64,000 nt of DNA from Streptomyces sp. NBC_01571 (GTDB lineage Bacteria; Actinomycetota; Actinomycetes; Streptomycetales; Streptomycetaceae): contig NZ_JAPEPZ010000001.1 of the NCBI RefSeq assembly GCF_026339875.1, forward strand, positions 8,556,001 through 8,620,000. Direction: 5' to 3'. This document shows, in pieces, positions 18,097-26,496 of the stretch; positions within the stretch are counted from its first letter, which is position 1, and each line of letters starts with the position of its first letter. The notes beneath the pieces are model-generated. The model ran no database searches. It worked only from the letters and a program-made list of their open reading frames with translations, and was not told the origin of the DNA. Both the position numbers and the translations under genes were made by a program.

Positions 18097-18387
18097 GCGA
18101 GCCGCCCCACGCGACTCTCTGTGTTTCATCGTTGACGTAGTCATATTCGCAAGGGTAGGAATCAAGACGCGGGGAGGGCGAGCGTCCGCATCGACCGGGG
18201 CGCCGCGCGCCGGATCGCTCGGCGCTGCCGTGCCTGGGATCGTGTGCTGGGACGGGCAGTTGGTCCTCCGGAACGAGCAGGGTGTCGCCCCGCACAGGCA
18301 GGGAGAAGAAACGCGTGTCCTTAACGGGGGATGAGCCGAAGGCACGCAATACACAGAAGGTGAAAATAAACCGCGGGGGCGATAGCG

Positions 18388-18783
18388 ATGACGGTGCCGG
18401 GCGGGAGCCGGCGGGAAAATCGAAACGGCGTGCTGGACAGGGATCCGCAAGACACGGAATCCCTGGACGGCACCCACGAATTCGCGGACCTTTCCGGGAA
18501 TAATGAGGTCCGTCATGACGGGAAACAGGGAGATGGTCTCGTTCGCCGCGACGCTCCGAGCGGGGTGTGGCTCGCAGCCGAGGACGGGACCATCCTGTTC
18601 CACCCGATCTCCGTAGCTGCGGAGGGGGTTCGCCGCTGGCCGGAGCCGGATGCCGACTCCGCGGAAGAAGCTGATGAGAAGACACTCGACGCAGCAAGCC
18701 GGCTGATGCCCCTGCTTCCGCGTGAACTGATCGCGGAATACCTCCAGTTGGGCCCATACCGCGGTGATGGCGGCGCCACCTAG
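18388..18783 (+). CDS. Unknown acidic protein
   Basis: 131 residues from ATG 18388, preceded by a GGGGGCGATAG stretch. The first half is polar and probably disordered (DRDPQDTESLDGTHEFADLS), the second has VWLAAEDGTILFHPISVAAE and ends with two helices (AASRLMPLLPRELIAEYLQL). It faces the EspR-like gene tail to tail with 46 bases between. No family recognised; it could be a small regulated partner of the neighbouring regulator. Confidence 0.5.
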   Translation: MTVPGGSRRENRNGVLDRDPQDTESLDGTHEFADLSGNNEVRHDGKQGDGLVRRDAPSGVWLAAEDGTILFHPISVAAEGVRRWPEPDADSAEEADEKTLDAASRLMPLLPRELIAEYLQLGPYRGDGGAT

Positions 18784-18829
18784 TTCGAAGACGGAGTGCG
18801 GGGCCGTTCCTTCGGGAACGGCCCAACTC

Positions 18830-19588
18830 CTATGCCTTACCGGCTTCCAGCCGTCCAAGCTGCCCGATCATGGACAGGACGGCTTCCCTGCTCGATGGAA
18901 GCAATTCGAGGCACTGGCTCGCGATCTGTGACACTCCCTCGTCCTGGAGTGCTTCGAGTACGTCCACCTGGCCGAGGGCACGTGTGACCGAGGCGATTTG
19001 CTCGTCCGTGAGTCCGGCAGCCGCTTCGAGTAGGCCAGCCGTGCGGGGGAGCGCGTCGAGCACTGAAGGGTTACGGGCGATGTTGCCCAGGGCCACACGC
19101 TGCTCGGCCGTCAGGCGGGTCACCTGCAGAGCGATCTCCCGGACGTCTGCATCACGCAGAATGTCGAGGGTCTGCAGCCGACCGAGAAGGTCCGTGACCG
19201 TCTCAGGGCTGGCGTCCCCTTCCACATTTTCCAGCCGGATGTGCCGGACGCCCAGCCGGCGCAACTGCTCCAGGAGGGCCAGCTGTGCCTGCGCGTCGTC
19301 CTCGAAGGCCACCTCGTCCTCGGCGAAGTAGGAGACGCGTCGACCGAAGAACTTGGAGAAGGCCTTCAGGTGATTCAGGGTCACGTTCGTTCCTGGCTTG
19401 CCTGTCCCCAGCTCCCAGAGGTACGCGTTTGAGATCGCAACCCCGGTCTTCTCGGTGATCTCCTTCGCCAGCGCCTCCCAGGACGGCACCTTGCCGCCTT
19501 CGGGTGCACGTTCCTCGCGGAGTCGTGACAGCTTCTCCGCGAGCGTACGTGGCGGCTTGTTGGTGCCGTCACCGACGGTTCCGGGCAT
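18830..19588 (-). CDS. XRE-family regulator of the EspR type
   Basis: 252 residues from ATG 19588, with GGAGGAGGGA upstream. The N-terminal helix-turn-helix (ALAKEITEKTGVAISNAYLW then NVTLNHLKAFSKFF) and the following YFAEDE resemble mycobacterial EspR, in which the HTH is followed by yFtddey. EspR is a nucleoid-type regulator of secretion genes. The C-terminal part has repeated helical units with LLGRLQTLDILRDADVREIA, longer than in EspR. One palindrome TCTCAC-GCG-GTGAGA lies 182 bases upstream of its start, so it may be autoregulated or share control with the oxidoreductase. Confidence 0.75.
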   Translation of the reverse strand: MPGTVGDGTNKPPRTLAEKLSRLREERAPEGGKVPSWEALAKEITEKTGVAISNAYLWELGTGKPGTNVTLNHLKAFSKFFGRRVSYFAEDEVAFEDDAQAQLALLEQLRRLGVRHIRLENVEGDASPETVTDLLGRLQTLDILRDADVREIALQVTRLTAEQRVALGNIARNPSVLDALPRTAGLLEAAAGLTDEQIASVTRALGQVDVLEALQDEGVSQIASQCLELLPSSREAVLSMIGQLGRLEAGKA

Positions 19589-19769
19589 CGTCAGTCCCTC
19601 CTCCTCTCCTGTGGGGCTTGATCATTATGCGGGAGATGCGCGAACCCTGTCGCGATCCACGCACGTGAATATCACTTCGCGGGCAGGTCGCGTCAAGCGC
19701 TCTCGCAGTGCAGCTCCGCGTCCGTAAATTGGTCTAGTCCACTGGTGGCAACGCTGCTGCCTGTGAGCC

Positions 19770-19784
19770 TCTCACGCGGTGAGA
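19770..19784. promoter_or_regulatory. Palindromic operator TCTCAC-GCG-GTGAGA
   Basis: Perfect 6-bp arms; the same motif as the three sites at 18017-18096. It lies in the shared upstream region between the EspR-like gene (minus) and the secreted protein at 20141 (plus). Confidence 0.55.
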
Positions 19785-19811
19785 AGCCGCAGGTCGACCT
19801 TGCCGTTTTCT

Positions 19812-20023
19812 CTACAGGTGTTTATGTGAATCTAGCACAAATCGGGCCATTGGGCTGCCTTCCTGGGGTGTGGCAGAAGGGTGCGGGTCGCCGAGCGGTC
19901 CGGCTACTCGGTATCGGATTCGCCCTACTCTCGCCTTCCATCATCTTCATGTGTTTATGAAAGAGGGTCGACCTGTCGCGGGTTGGCGGTTATGGTCAAG
20001 GCCTGTCATCTACAGGTGTTTAT
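19812..20023. promoter_or_regulatory. Three copies of operator ATCWACA-GG-TGTTTAT
   Basis: Copies at 19812-19825 (CTACA-GG-TGTTTAT), 19943-19958 (ATCTTCA-TG-TGTTTAT) and 20008-20023 (ATCTACA-GG-TGTTTAT). The right half TGTTTATG is unchanged in all three. They are in front of the secreted protein gene at 20141 and match the pair in front of the SH3 gene at 424-768. The 19589-20140 gap holds no convincing gene. Confidence 0.55.
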
Positions 20024-20140
20024 GGATGTGGGTGTCGGGGAGCCCGTATGCCCGCCACCGGGGCGCGCGAGTGACGTTGAGGCGCGCTCCGAAAAGTCCT
20101 CGTCCACGAATGCCGCCCGAGCAGCAGTGAGGGGACCACC

Positions 20141-20500
20141 TTGATCGTCCTGAACCGCCGCAGGATCGCGGCAGGGGTACTCGGCCTCGCGCTCGCCGGT
20201 GGGGGCTTGGCCGCTGCGCCGGCAGCGCAGGCGTACGACACGGCGACCATGAAGGTGTCGTGCAGCGCCGTGAAGTTCCACAAGAGCCCGAGCAAGACCA
20301 GCGTGGTCGTCGGCATCGGATACAAGGGTGACAAGGTCCGAGTCGACCAGTTCGCCTACAGGGTCAAGGAGAAGACCTGGTACTCCCGCGGGACCGTGAC
20401 GCGCCGGTCGGACGGCAAGCGCGTGCGCGGTTACGCCATCTACTACTGCGTCAACCCCTACGAGGTCTCGCCGCCCCCGGCCTATCCGAAGCGTCCGTAG
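20141..20500 (+). CDS. Secreted SH3-like small protein
   Basis: 119 residues from TTG 20141 (GAGGGGACC upstream). A signal peptide (RRIAAGVLGLALAGGGLAAA, ending near AQAYD) leads a single domain with VKFHKSPSKTSVVVGIGYKG, WYSRGTVTR and YAIYYCV, an SH3-like fold with two Cys. It is related in plan to the genes at 1-169 and 424-768 and shares their upstream palindromes with the latter. Likely exported and cell-wall associated; the ligand is unknown. Confidence 0.75.
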   Translation: MIVLNRRRIAAGVLGLALAGGGLAAAPAAQAYDTATMKVSCSAVKFHKSPSKTSVVVGIGYKGDKVRVDQFAYRVKEKTWYSRGTVTRRSDGKRVRGYAIYYCVNPYEVSPPPAYPKRP

Positions 20501-20648
20501 CCGATCGGCGGTGCCACCTGGTCAGACCGGGGCGGCCCAATGAACACCGTCGGCGGGGGCGCGCACACCTGCGGCCCTAGTACCGCTGACCGGTCGGCCG
20601 CACAGACCAGTCGAGGATCCCACCCCCCGTACGGTCCTCGACTCCCTA

Positions 20649-20683
20649 GAGGGGCGCCACCGCAGGCCGCGGTGGCGCCCCTC
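20649..20683. terminator. Strong hairpin terminator
   Basis: Perfect 15-bp stem (GAGGGGCGCCACCGC, loop AGGCC, exact complement). It has no U-tract, as is common in Streptomyces. It ends the secreted-protein transcript before the transporter operon. Confidence 0.7.
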
Positions 20684-21237
20684 CGCTGTCCGGGCCCCGA
20701 CCGCGGTGCATGGCGCCCGCGCACTCGTCGGGCGGAATCACGGTGACGACGCAAGACCTGCATGAGCCACCACGCGGCATCGCTTCCTCTTTATACGGAG
20801 ACATCCGTGGACATCCTTCGACACCGGCGCACCACTCGCTTGAAGGCTTTCGCGCTGCTCCGGCAGTTGCGGCCCCAGCTCTTTCACCAACTGCTCGACA
20901 TCCCTTTGCCGACGCCACCTGGCCGTCGAGAGCGAGAGTCGTCGGAGCGGGGCGCCGCGGGATCGGTGACGTTCGGCTCGGCAGTGTCCGGCGGTCGTGG
21001 GGCTTCCGGACCGTCAGGCCTGGCTCCCGGCGGTCAGTCGCCGGTGGGGCTCGCGGCCGAAGCCGAGCATCGGAGCGAGTCGGGGTCCCTCGTGCCAACC
21101 TGCCGCGCTTCGCCGGTAGTTCGCTCTCAGACGGCTTGTGGGTGCGCCGAAGGGGGCTGATCAGCCGACCCGTTCCGGTTTCCCGACCCCCCCCGGTGCC
21201 GAGAGGCGCCGCAGCTCTTCGGCTACCTGGAGTTTTG
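20684..21237. other. Leader region before the transporter operon
   Basis: All three plus frames are partly open here because of high GC, but none reads as a coherent protein and the transporter family does not have such an N-terminal extension. No riboswitch or attenuator was recognised. Confidence 0.4.
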
Positions 21238-22476
21238 GTGCCCGCAACAGCCTCATCCCCACAATCGCTGGCTACGCCACCCCCGGCCCCAGCCTCGAAT
21301 CGGTGGCCTCCGATCATCTGGGCGCTGCTCGTCGCGACGTTCGTCGTGCGCGCCGCCGGTTTCGTCTACCCGTACCTGCCCTATCGCCTGGATGAACTGC
21401 ACCTGGACACGGCAGCTGTGAGCACGGTCCTGGCGTTGTGGGGCGCCGGCTGGTTCACCGGGCAACTGCTGTGCGGATGGCTGGCCGACCGGGTCGGCCG
21501 CCGGGCCACCCTCGTCAGCGCCATGGCGGTGGCGGCTGTGAGTTTCCCTCTCCTCGCCGAGGCCCGCACCCCGCTGGCCCTTGGTGCCGCGGCTGCTGTG
21601 TCAGGTCTTGTTTACGACGCTCCCCGCCCGATCGTCTCCGCCCTCGTCGCCGACACCGTCCCGGACGAACCGGGGCGCGCACGCATCACCGGGTGGCGGC
21701 ACTTCGCCGTCAACCTCGGAGCCGCCACCACGGGGCTTGTCGGCGGAGCCCTCGCGGAGCCGGTCGGCATCTCGGTGCTGTTCTGGTGCAACGCGGTGGT
21801 GTGCGCCGCATTCGCCGTCGCCGCTCTTCGGATTATCCCGCCGCCCAGCTCAGGGCACTCCCTCGGCAACGGAGCGCACCGGCAAGCCTTCACCGACCCG
21901 CTGCTGTGGCTGCTGTGGCTGGCGAGCCTACTGATCCTTATCCCGGTGGCCGCTCTCTTTTCCGTTCTCCCGATGATGATGGCCCAGGACGGTCTGCCGC
22001 CCACGGCATACGGCTGGACCCAAGCTGCCAGCGCCGCCGCCGTGATCGGGCTGTCCCCCCTTCTCAACCCCTGGCTTGTGCGCCGGGCCAGGCGCACCAC
22101 CCCGATGGTGGGCCTGCTCAGCATGAGCGGGATCATCCTCGGCGCGGGAATGGGTTCCGCCGGCCTGGCCTCCTCGACCGTCGGGTACGGCATCGCCGCC
22201 GTGCTGGCGGTACCGGGCGAGATCGTTGCCTTCGTCGCTGCCACCGACGTCCTCAACAGGATCGCGCCGCCGTCGAGCCGGGGCGTGTACGCGGGCATCT
22301 GGGGCACGACGCTGGCGGCCGCGGTTTTGTGCGCCCCCGCCCTCGGCGGGTGGGCTCTCGCCCTGGGCGGCCACCGCCTCGTCGCCCTGACCACCCTCAT
22401 GACCGGCCTGCTCGGCGCCGCCCTCTGCCTGCCGTTGGCCGCGCTCCTACACCGTCCGTCGCGAGCGTCCGTATGA
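21238..22476 (+). CDS. MFS transporter
   Basis: 412 residues from GTG 21238, with CTGGAG upstream; the frame is open further back but the added residues are not membrane-like. About twelve hydrophobic segments are visible, beginning with PIIWALLVATFVVRAAGFVY. The MFS loop motif between helices 2 and 3 is GWLADRVGRRATLV. This family exports drugs or metabolites by proton exchange. As first gene of the operon leading to the EgtD-like enzyme, it may export the product or import a precursor. Confidence 0.85.
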   Translation: MPATASSPQSLATPPPAPASNRWPPIIWALLVATFVVRAAGFVYPYLPYRLDELHLDTAAVSTVLALWGAGWFTGQLLCGWLADRVGRRATLVSAMAVAAVSFPLLAEARTPLALGAAAAVSGLVYDAPRPIVSALVADTVPDEPGRARITGWRHFAVNLGAATTGLVGGALAEPVGISVLFWCNAVVCAAFAVAALRIIPPPSSGHSLGNGAHRQAFTDPLLWLLWLASLLILIPVAALFSVLPMMMAQDGLPPTAYGWTQAASAAAVIGLSPLLNPWLVRRARRTTPMVGLLSMSGIILGAGMGSAGLASSTVGYGIAAVLAVPGEIVAFVAATDVLNRIAPPSSRGVYAGIWGTTLAAAVLCAPALGGWALALGGHRLVALTTLMTGLLGAALCLPLAALLHRPSRASV

Positions 22477-22673
22477 CGGGGCTCGTCACAGTCGGCCGTC
22501 CCGCCGCCCCACGTCACCGCCCCGCGGCCGGTCAAGGGCCGCTGGCCGATCACCCGCGTTCTCACCACGGCCCAGGTCCCCGGCGAAATCGCTGGCTCCC
22601 TGTGCAGCCGCGCAGCAGCCCGAGCCAGGCCGCCATGCCGTCACATCCCACCGCTGCAGAAGGAGGACACCGC

Positions 22674-23693
22674 ATGATGCGACACACACCCGCATCCCGG
22701 CGCCTGAACCAACTGACCGTGTTCGCCGTCGGCGCGACCATGGCGGCCACCCTCGCCGCGTGCGGCTCGGACCCCGTCAAGGCCGATGTCCCCACGACGA
22801 CCCCGAGCCCCACGCCCACCGGAGCGGTCACGCGCACCGAGGCCGCCAGCATTCTCGACCGGTACGAAGAGATCAACGCACAGGCAAACAAGATCCAAAA
22901 CGCTGAACTTCTCGGCACGGTGGAAGGCGGCCAGCTCTACGAGCAGTCCATGGCCGACTACCGGCTCTTCCCGACCTGGCCGAAGAAGGACCAGGCGTAC
23001 TACGAGAAGCCCTTCACCTACCGCGACCGCTCCTACTACATCTCTCAGGGGCAGAGCTGGTTCGCCGTCAAGGCCACTGCCAGCGGCTCGAAGGACCAGG
23101 CGCTCCTCGTCTTCGACAAGACCGCGGACCGCCACTTCAAGATGGTCGCCGCTGTCTACACCGACCCTAAGAGCCCGATCCCCGCGGTCGACACCAGCAA
23201 CCACGGCCTGGCGTCCGCCGCCAGCCCCTCGGCCCGCGTTGGCACCCTGGCCCCCGACCAGATAGCTGGCGCCTATGAGGATCTGTACGAGACCGGTGGG
23301 AAGAACACCGGCGCTCAACTCGCCAGCACCGCAGCCACCCGCACCGCTCTGAACACCTACCGCGAACGCACCACTTACAAGAACGCCAAATACGCCACGC
23401 TGCACTGGGAAGCCACCCAGCCCACCCACCCGAAGATCTACGTCCTTCGCCTGCGAGCTGGCGGAACACTCGCGGTCTTCCCTACCGCGCACAACCGGAT
23501 GGAGCAGCTCAAGGACGGATACATCTACACCGGCTACGTCAAGATCACCCCAGGGTCGCAGCAGGCCGTCTACAACAAGACCCCGCGCGTGGCCATCCTG
23601 GACGAGCTCCAGGGACAGGCCCTCGCACAGTTCACACCCGCCGGTGAACCGAAGGTGCTCGGCGTCGAGTACCAGATGGTGGACTCGCGGTGA
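22674..23693 (+). CDS. Secreted lipoprotein
   Basis: 339 residues from ATG 22674 with GAAGGAGG upstream. A signal peptide ends in a lipobox (ATLAAC, Cys30), followed by a Thr/Pro linker (VPTTTPSPTPTGAVT). The rest is an extracellular domain of about 280 residues with SILDRYEEINAQANKIQ, WFAVKATAS and a C-terminal LGVEYQMVDS. I do not recognise a family. It starts 198 bases after the first transporter and its TGA overlaps the next gene's GTG (GTGA), so it belongs to the operon. Confidence 0.75.
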   Translation: MMRHTPASRRLNQLTVFAVGATMAATLAACGSDPVKADVPTTTPSPTPTGAVTRTEAASILDRYEEINAQANKIQNAELLGTVEGGQLYEQSMADYRLFPTWPKKDQAYYEKPFTYRDRSYYISQGQSWFAVKATASGSKDQALLVFDKTADRHFKMVAAVYTDPKSPIPAVDTSNHGLASAASPSARVGTLAPDQIAGAYEDLYETGGKNTGAQLASTAATRTALNTYRERTTYKNAKYATLHWEATQPTHPKIYVLRLRAGGTLAVFPTAHNRMEQLKDGYIYTGYVKITPGSQQAVYNKTPRVAILDELQGQALAQFTPAGEPKVLGVEYQMVDSR

Positions 23694-24094
23694 GCGCGCC
23701 GCACCGGACGAGCCGGGCCGACGGACACCCCCAGACGGATCTTCGGTTCACCGCCACACTCCACGACGAGGGGTGGGCCCGCGAGCGCGACACGCGCTTC
23801 GCCCGATTCCTTGCCCAGCGGCTCGCCGACGTGGAGGCGACCGGCTGCCTCGCCGAGCGAAAGCTCGCGGCGGGCCTGCTCGATCTGTACACCGAATGGC
23901 ACCACAAGCGCGAACTCGCCGCAGCCAGCCCGCAGGACCCCGCCACTGCAGAGGCCGACGCCATGGGCTGGGCGCTGCGGTGCCTGGCCCACAGCGCTTG
24001 GCAGAACACCCCCGGATGGGAACCTGCCTTCCACTCCGCGGCCACCGCGCCCGTCGCCCATAGCGGCGGATACGTTCCGGCGCTCCGGCCATGA
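23690..24094 (+). CDS. Unknown operon protein
   Basis: 134 residues from GTG 23690, overlapping the lipoprotein stop and, at its own end (ATGA), the second transporter's start. It is helical and charged: TLHDEGWARERDTRFARFLA, then LLDLYTEWHHKRELAAASP and MGWALRCLAHSAWQNTPGW. The overall plan resembles small Streptomyces proteins of the DUF6221 kind, but this is only a resemblance. The tight coupling suggests it is made in fixed ratio with its neighbours. Confidence 0.6.
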   Translation: MSAPHRTSRADGHPQTDLRFTATLHDEGWARERDTRFARFLAQRLADVEATGCLAERKLAAGLLDLYTEWHHKRELAAASPQDPATAEADAMGWALRCLAHSAWQNTPGWEPAFHSAATAPVAHSGGYVPALRP

Positions 24095-25359
24095 CCCTGC
24101 TCGACAGCGCGCGGGCGTCCCGCGGCAGACTGCTCCCCGCGGTCCGCTACCGCGACGTGCTGCGTGTCCCCTACGCGGCGCAGCTGCTGGGCGGGGCGCT
24201 CATCGGAAGACTGCCGACCGGAATGGCCCCGCTGGCGATCCTCCTCAGCGCCGATCACGGTGCCGAGGACGGATCGTCGGCCAGCCTGCTCGCCGCGGTG
24301 TACCTGGTGGCCAACGCCATTGGCGGCCCACTCAGCGCCCGCCTGGTCGACCACTACGGGCCAAGGCGCGTGCTCCCCGTAGGTGCCGCCCTGAGCAGCA
24401 GCGCCTTCCTCGCTCTGGCCGCCAGTCCAGCGGAGATCTGGTGGGCGGTCGCCGCCGTGACGGCCGCAGGGGCAACCCGACCCCCGCTGGACGCAGCGCT
24501 CAGAACGCTGTGGGGCGTGCGCGGGATGATGCCGTCGCCCGCCCACCAGCGAGTAGCGCTGGCCCTGGACTCCGGGACTCAGGAGCTCATCTACATCGCC
24601 GGCCCCCTGCTGGTGGCCACGATCGTCGCGACCACGTCCGCTTCGTGGGCACTCGCAGCCACCGCGGCCGTCGGCGCCCTCGGCACCGTCCTGTTCGTGA
24701 GCACCCCGGTCTCCCGCGCACACCACGGCGTCAAGCCGCAGTCCGCACAGCCTGACTGGCTTGGCCCGATCCGCTCGGCACGCCTTCGCGTGCTGTACGC
24801 GGCGATGGCGTGCGTCGGAGTCACCATCGGGGCTCTCACCCCCCTGGCCGTGGATGCAGCCGACCAGTTCGATGCCCCCGAACTCTCCGGAGGCCTGCCT
24901 GCGGCCCTGTCGTGCGGCGCCGTCCTCGGCGGCCTCGCTTACGGAGCCCGATCCTGGCGGGGCAGCACCGCCAGCCATCTGATCGTCCTGTCCGTCGCAT
25001 TCGCAGTCGGCTGGATCCCCCTGACCGTCGCAGGAAGCCCCACAACTGCGCTGTCCACGGCAGTGATCCCCGGACTGGCCATGGCCCCCCTGCTCGGCGC
25101 GGGCTTCGTCACGACCAGCACCTTCGCTCCACCCAGGCACACCACGGAGGCCCACGCCCTGCTGGTCGCCTTCCTGGATATCGGGTGCGCGATCGGCACG
25201 GCCGCCGCAGGCGTCACCCACACCCAGGCCCTCCTCCCGGCCGGCGCAGCCGCCGCAGCACTGATCCTCGCCACCGCTCGACGTCGACTCACCCCGGCAT
25301 GTCCGCACGCCCTCCCTCCCTTGCCTGACCCCGAAGCGAACAAGGAGCCCCTTCTGTGA
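24091..25359 (+). CDS. MFS transporter, second copy type
   Basis: 422 residues, twelve predicted membrane segments, starting at ATG 24091 in an ATGA overlap. The front has RVPYAAQLLGGALIGRLPTG and the helix 2-3 loop GPLSARLVDHYGPRRVLP, typical of MFS exporters of the SetA/YdeA type. It differs clearly from the transporter at 21238, so the operon encodes two distinct carriers. Its stop overlaps the next start (25356). Likely cargo is the product or precursor of the EgtD/ATP-grasp enzymes. Confidence 0.8.
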   Translation: MTLLDSARASRGRLLPAVRYRDVLRVPYAAQLLGGALIGRLPTGMAPLAILLSADHGAEDGSSASLLAAVYLVANAIGGPLSARLVDHYGPRRVLPVGAALSSSAFLALAASPAEIWWAVAAVTAAGATRPPLDAALRTLWGVRGMMPSPAHQRVALALDSGTQELIYIAGPLLVATIVATTSASWALAATAAVGALGTVLFVSTPVSRAHHGVKPQSAQPDWLGPIRSARLRVLYAAMACVGVTIGALTPLAVDAADQFDAPELSGGLPAALSCGAVLGGLAYGARSWRGSTASHLIVLSVAFAVGWIPLTVAGSPTTALSTAVIPGLAMAPLLGAGFVTTSTFAPPRHTTEAHALLVAFLDIGCAIGTAAAGVTHTQALLPAGAAAAALILATARRRLTPACPHALPPLPDPEANKEPLL

Positions 25360-26363
25360 GCCCGTTCCTGATCACCCGCACCCTGCCCGAGGACGCCACC
25401 GACGCCGCCCTGCGCGCCGATGTCCAGCGCGGTCTCACGCGCACCCCGAAAACGCTGCCGCCCAAGTGGTTCTACGACGCACACGGCAGCGAACTGTTCG
25501 AGAAGATCACCGAACTGCCCGACTACTACCCAGCGCGCGCCGAGCGTGAATTGCTGATCGCCCGCAACGCCGACATCGCCGCGGTGACCGGCGCACGCAC
25601 CCTGATCGAACTCGGCTCCGGCTCGTCCGCGAAGACGCGCTACCTGCTGGACGCCATGCCGGACTTGGACACCTACGTGCCGGTGGACGTCAGCGAGAGC
25701 GCCCTCACGCAGGCCGGACACGCCCTCATGGAGGAACGCCCGGGCCTGAACGTCCATGCCCTCATTGCCGACTTCACCACCGGCCTGGCGCTGCCGGGCA
25801 CGCCCGGGCCGCGGCTCCTGGCGTTCCTGGGAAGCACGATCGGCAACTTCCTGCCCCGCGAACGCGCCACCCTGCTGTCCTCCATACGCTCCTTGCTCTC
25901 GCCCGGCGATGCCCTCCTGCTCGGCACCGACCTGGTCAAGGACGAGCGCTCCCTCATCGCCGCCTATGACGACACCACCACCGGCGTGACAGCGGCCTTC
26001 AACAAGAACGTGCTCAGTGTCCTCAACCGTGAACTGGGCGCCGACTTCGATCTCGACGCTTTCGAGCACGTGGTCCGGTGGGACGCGGCGAACGAGTGGA
26101 TCGAGATGCGGTTGCGGTCGCGCACGGACCAGACCGTGAAGATTCCCGCACTCAGCCTGACGGTCGACTTCGCGGCCGACGAGGAGCTGCGGACGGAAGT
26201 GTCGGCCAAGTTCCGTGAGCCGGTCCTGCGTCGCGAACTCGCGCTCTGGGGACTGGAGGTGACGCGATGGTGGACCGCCGGGCCGCTCTACGGCCTCGCG
26301 CTCGCACAGCCTTCGACTCCACCGGCCGCCGCTCGGACGGATGCTGCCTCGCGTCGGTCCTGA
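25356..26363 (+). CDS. egtD: EgtD-type L-histidine N-alpha-methyltransferase
   Basis: 335 residues; GTG 25356 overlaps the previous stop. EgtD uses S-adenosylmethionine to trimethylate histidine to hercynine. The SAM-binding loop is IELGSGSSAKT (from Ile84). Residues that hold histidine in mycobacterial EgtD have counterparts: Asn164 in FLGSTIGNF, Tyr204 in LIAAYDD, Glu281 and Ser283 in TEVSAKF, and Tyr57-Tyr58 in LPDYYPARAE. So catalytic competence is expected. EgtB and EgtC of ergothioneine synthesis are not beside it; instead two ATP-grasp genes follow. This points to a specialised pathway rather than ergothioneine itself (inference). The last 20 residues (PPAAARTDA) extend beyond the usual fold. 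Confidence 0.85.
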   Translation: MSPFLITRTLPEDATDAALRADVQRGLTRTPKTLPPKWFYDAHGSELFEKITELPDYYPARAERELLIARNADIAAVTGARTLIELGSGSSAKTRYLLDAMPDLDTYVPVDVSESALTQAGHALMEERPGLNVHALIADFTTGLALPGTPGPRLLAFLGSTIGNFLPRERATLLSSIRSLLSPGDALLLGTDLVKDERSLIAAYDDTTTGVTAAFNKNVLSVLNRELGADFDLDAFEHVVRWDAANEWIEMRLRSRTDQTVKIPALSLTVDFAADEELRTEVSAKFREPVLRRELALWGLEVTRWWTAGPLYGLALAQPSTPPAAARTDAASRRS

Positions 26364-26367
26364 GCCA

Positions 26368-26496
26368 ATGGCGGTTCGTCATGAACTCCTCGACGCCTTC
26401 ACCCCACGCTTCGCCTGGAGCGGCAGCGTGTGCGCCCGCGGCGCCCTGCGGCTTACCGCCACTTTTCCCCCATACAACACGGGAGACACAGCATGA
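26368..26496 (+). CDS. Short 42-residue ORF between EgtD-like and ATP-grasp genes
   Basis: From ATG 26368, four bases after the EgtD-like stop, to a TGA at 26494-26496 that overlaps the ATP-grasp ATG (ATGA). It reads MAVRHELLDAFTPRFAWSGS, then a Cys-containing part and ends PPYNTGDTA. It exactly bridges a gap that would otherwise be the only long one between these coupled genes. It could be a precursor or carrier peptide for the ligases, a tiny structural partner, or chance in GC-rich DNA. No good ribosome site is seen; coupling to the upstream stop would be needed. Confidence 0.4.
   Translation: MAVRHELLDAFTPRFAWSGSVCARGALRLTATFPPYNTGDTA

Noticed and set aside
18067..18858. Long minus-strand frame of 263 codons
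   Set aside because: It lies opposite the gene at 18388 and across the operator cluster, has no ribosome site, and its residues are Arg/Pro/Ser-rich as expected for an antisense frame in GC-rich DNA.
20710..21237. N-terminal extension of about 176 residues on the first MFS transporter
   Set aside because: The extra residues are Arg/Ser/Pro-rich and unlike any transporter front; GTG 21238 has a ribosome site and leads directly to the first membrane helix.
21438..23693. 751-codon frame running from inside the first transporter through the lipoprotein
   Set aside because: Only the part from 22674 reads as protein with signal peptide and ribosome site; the rest is an out-of-frame reading of the transporter gene.
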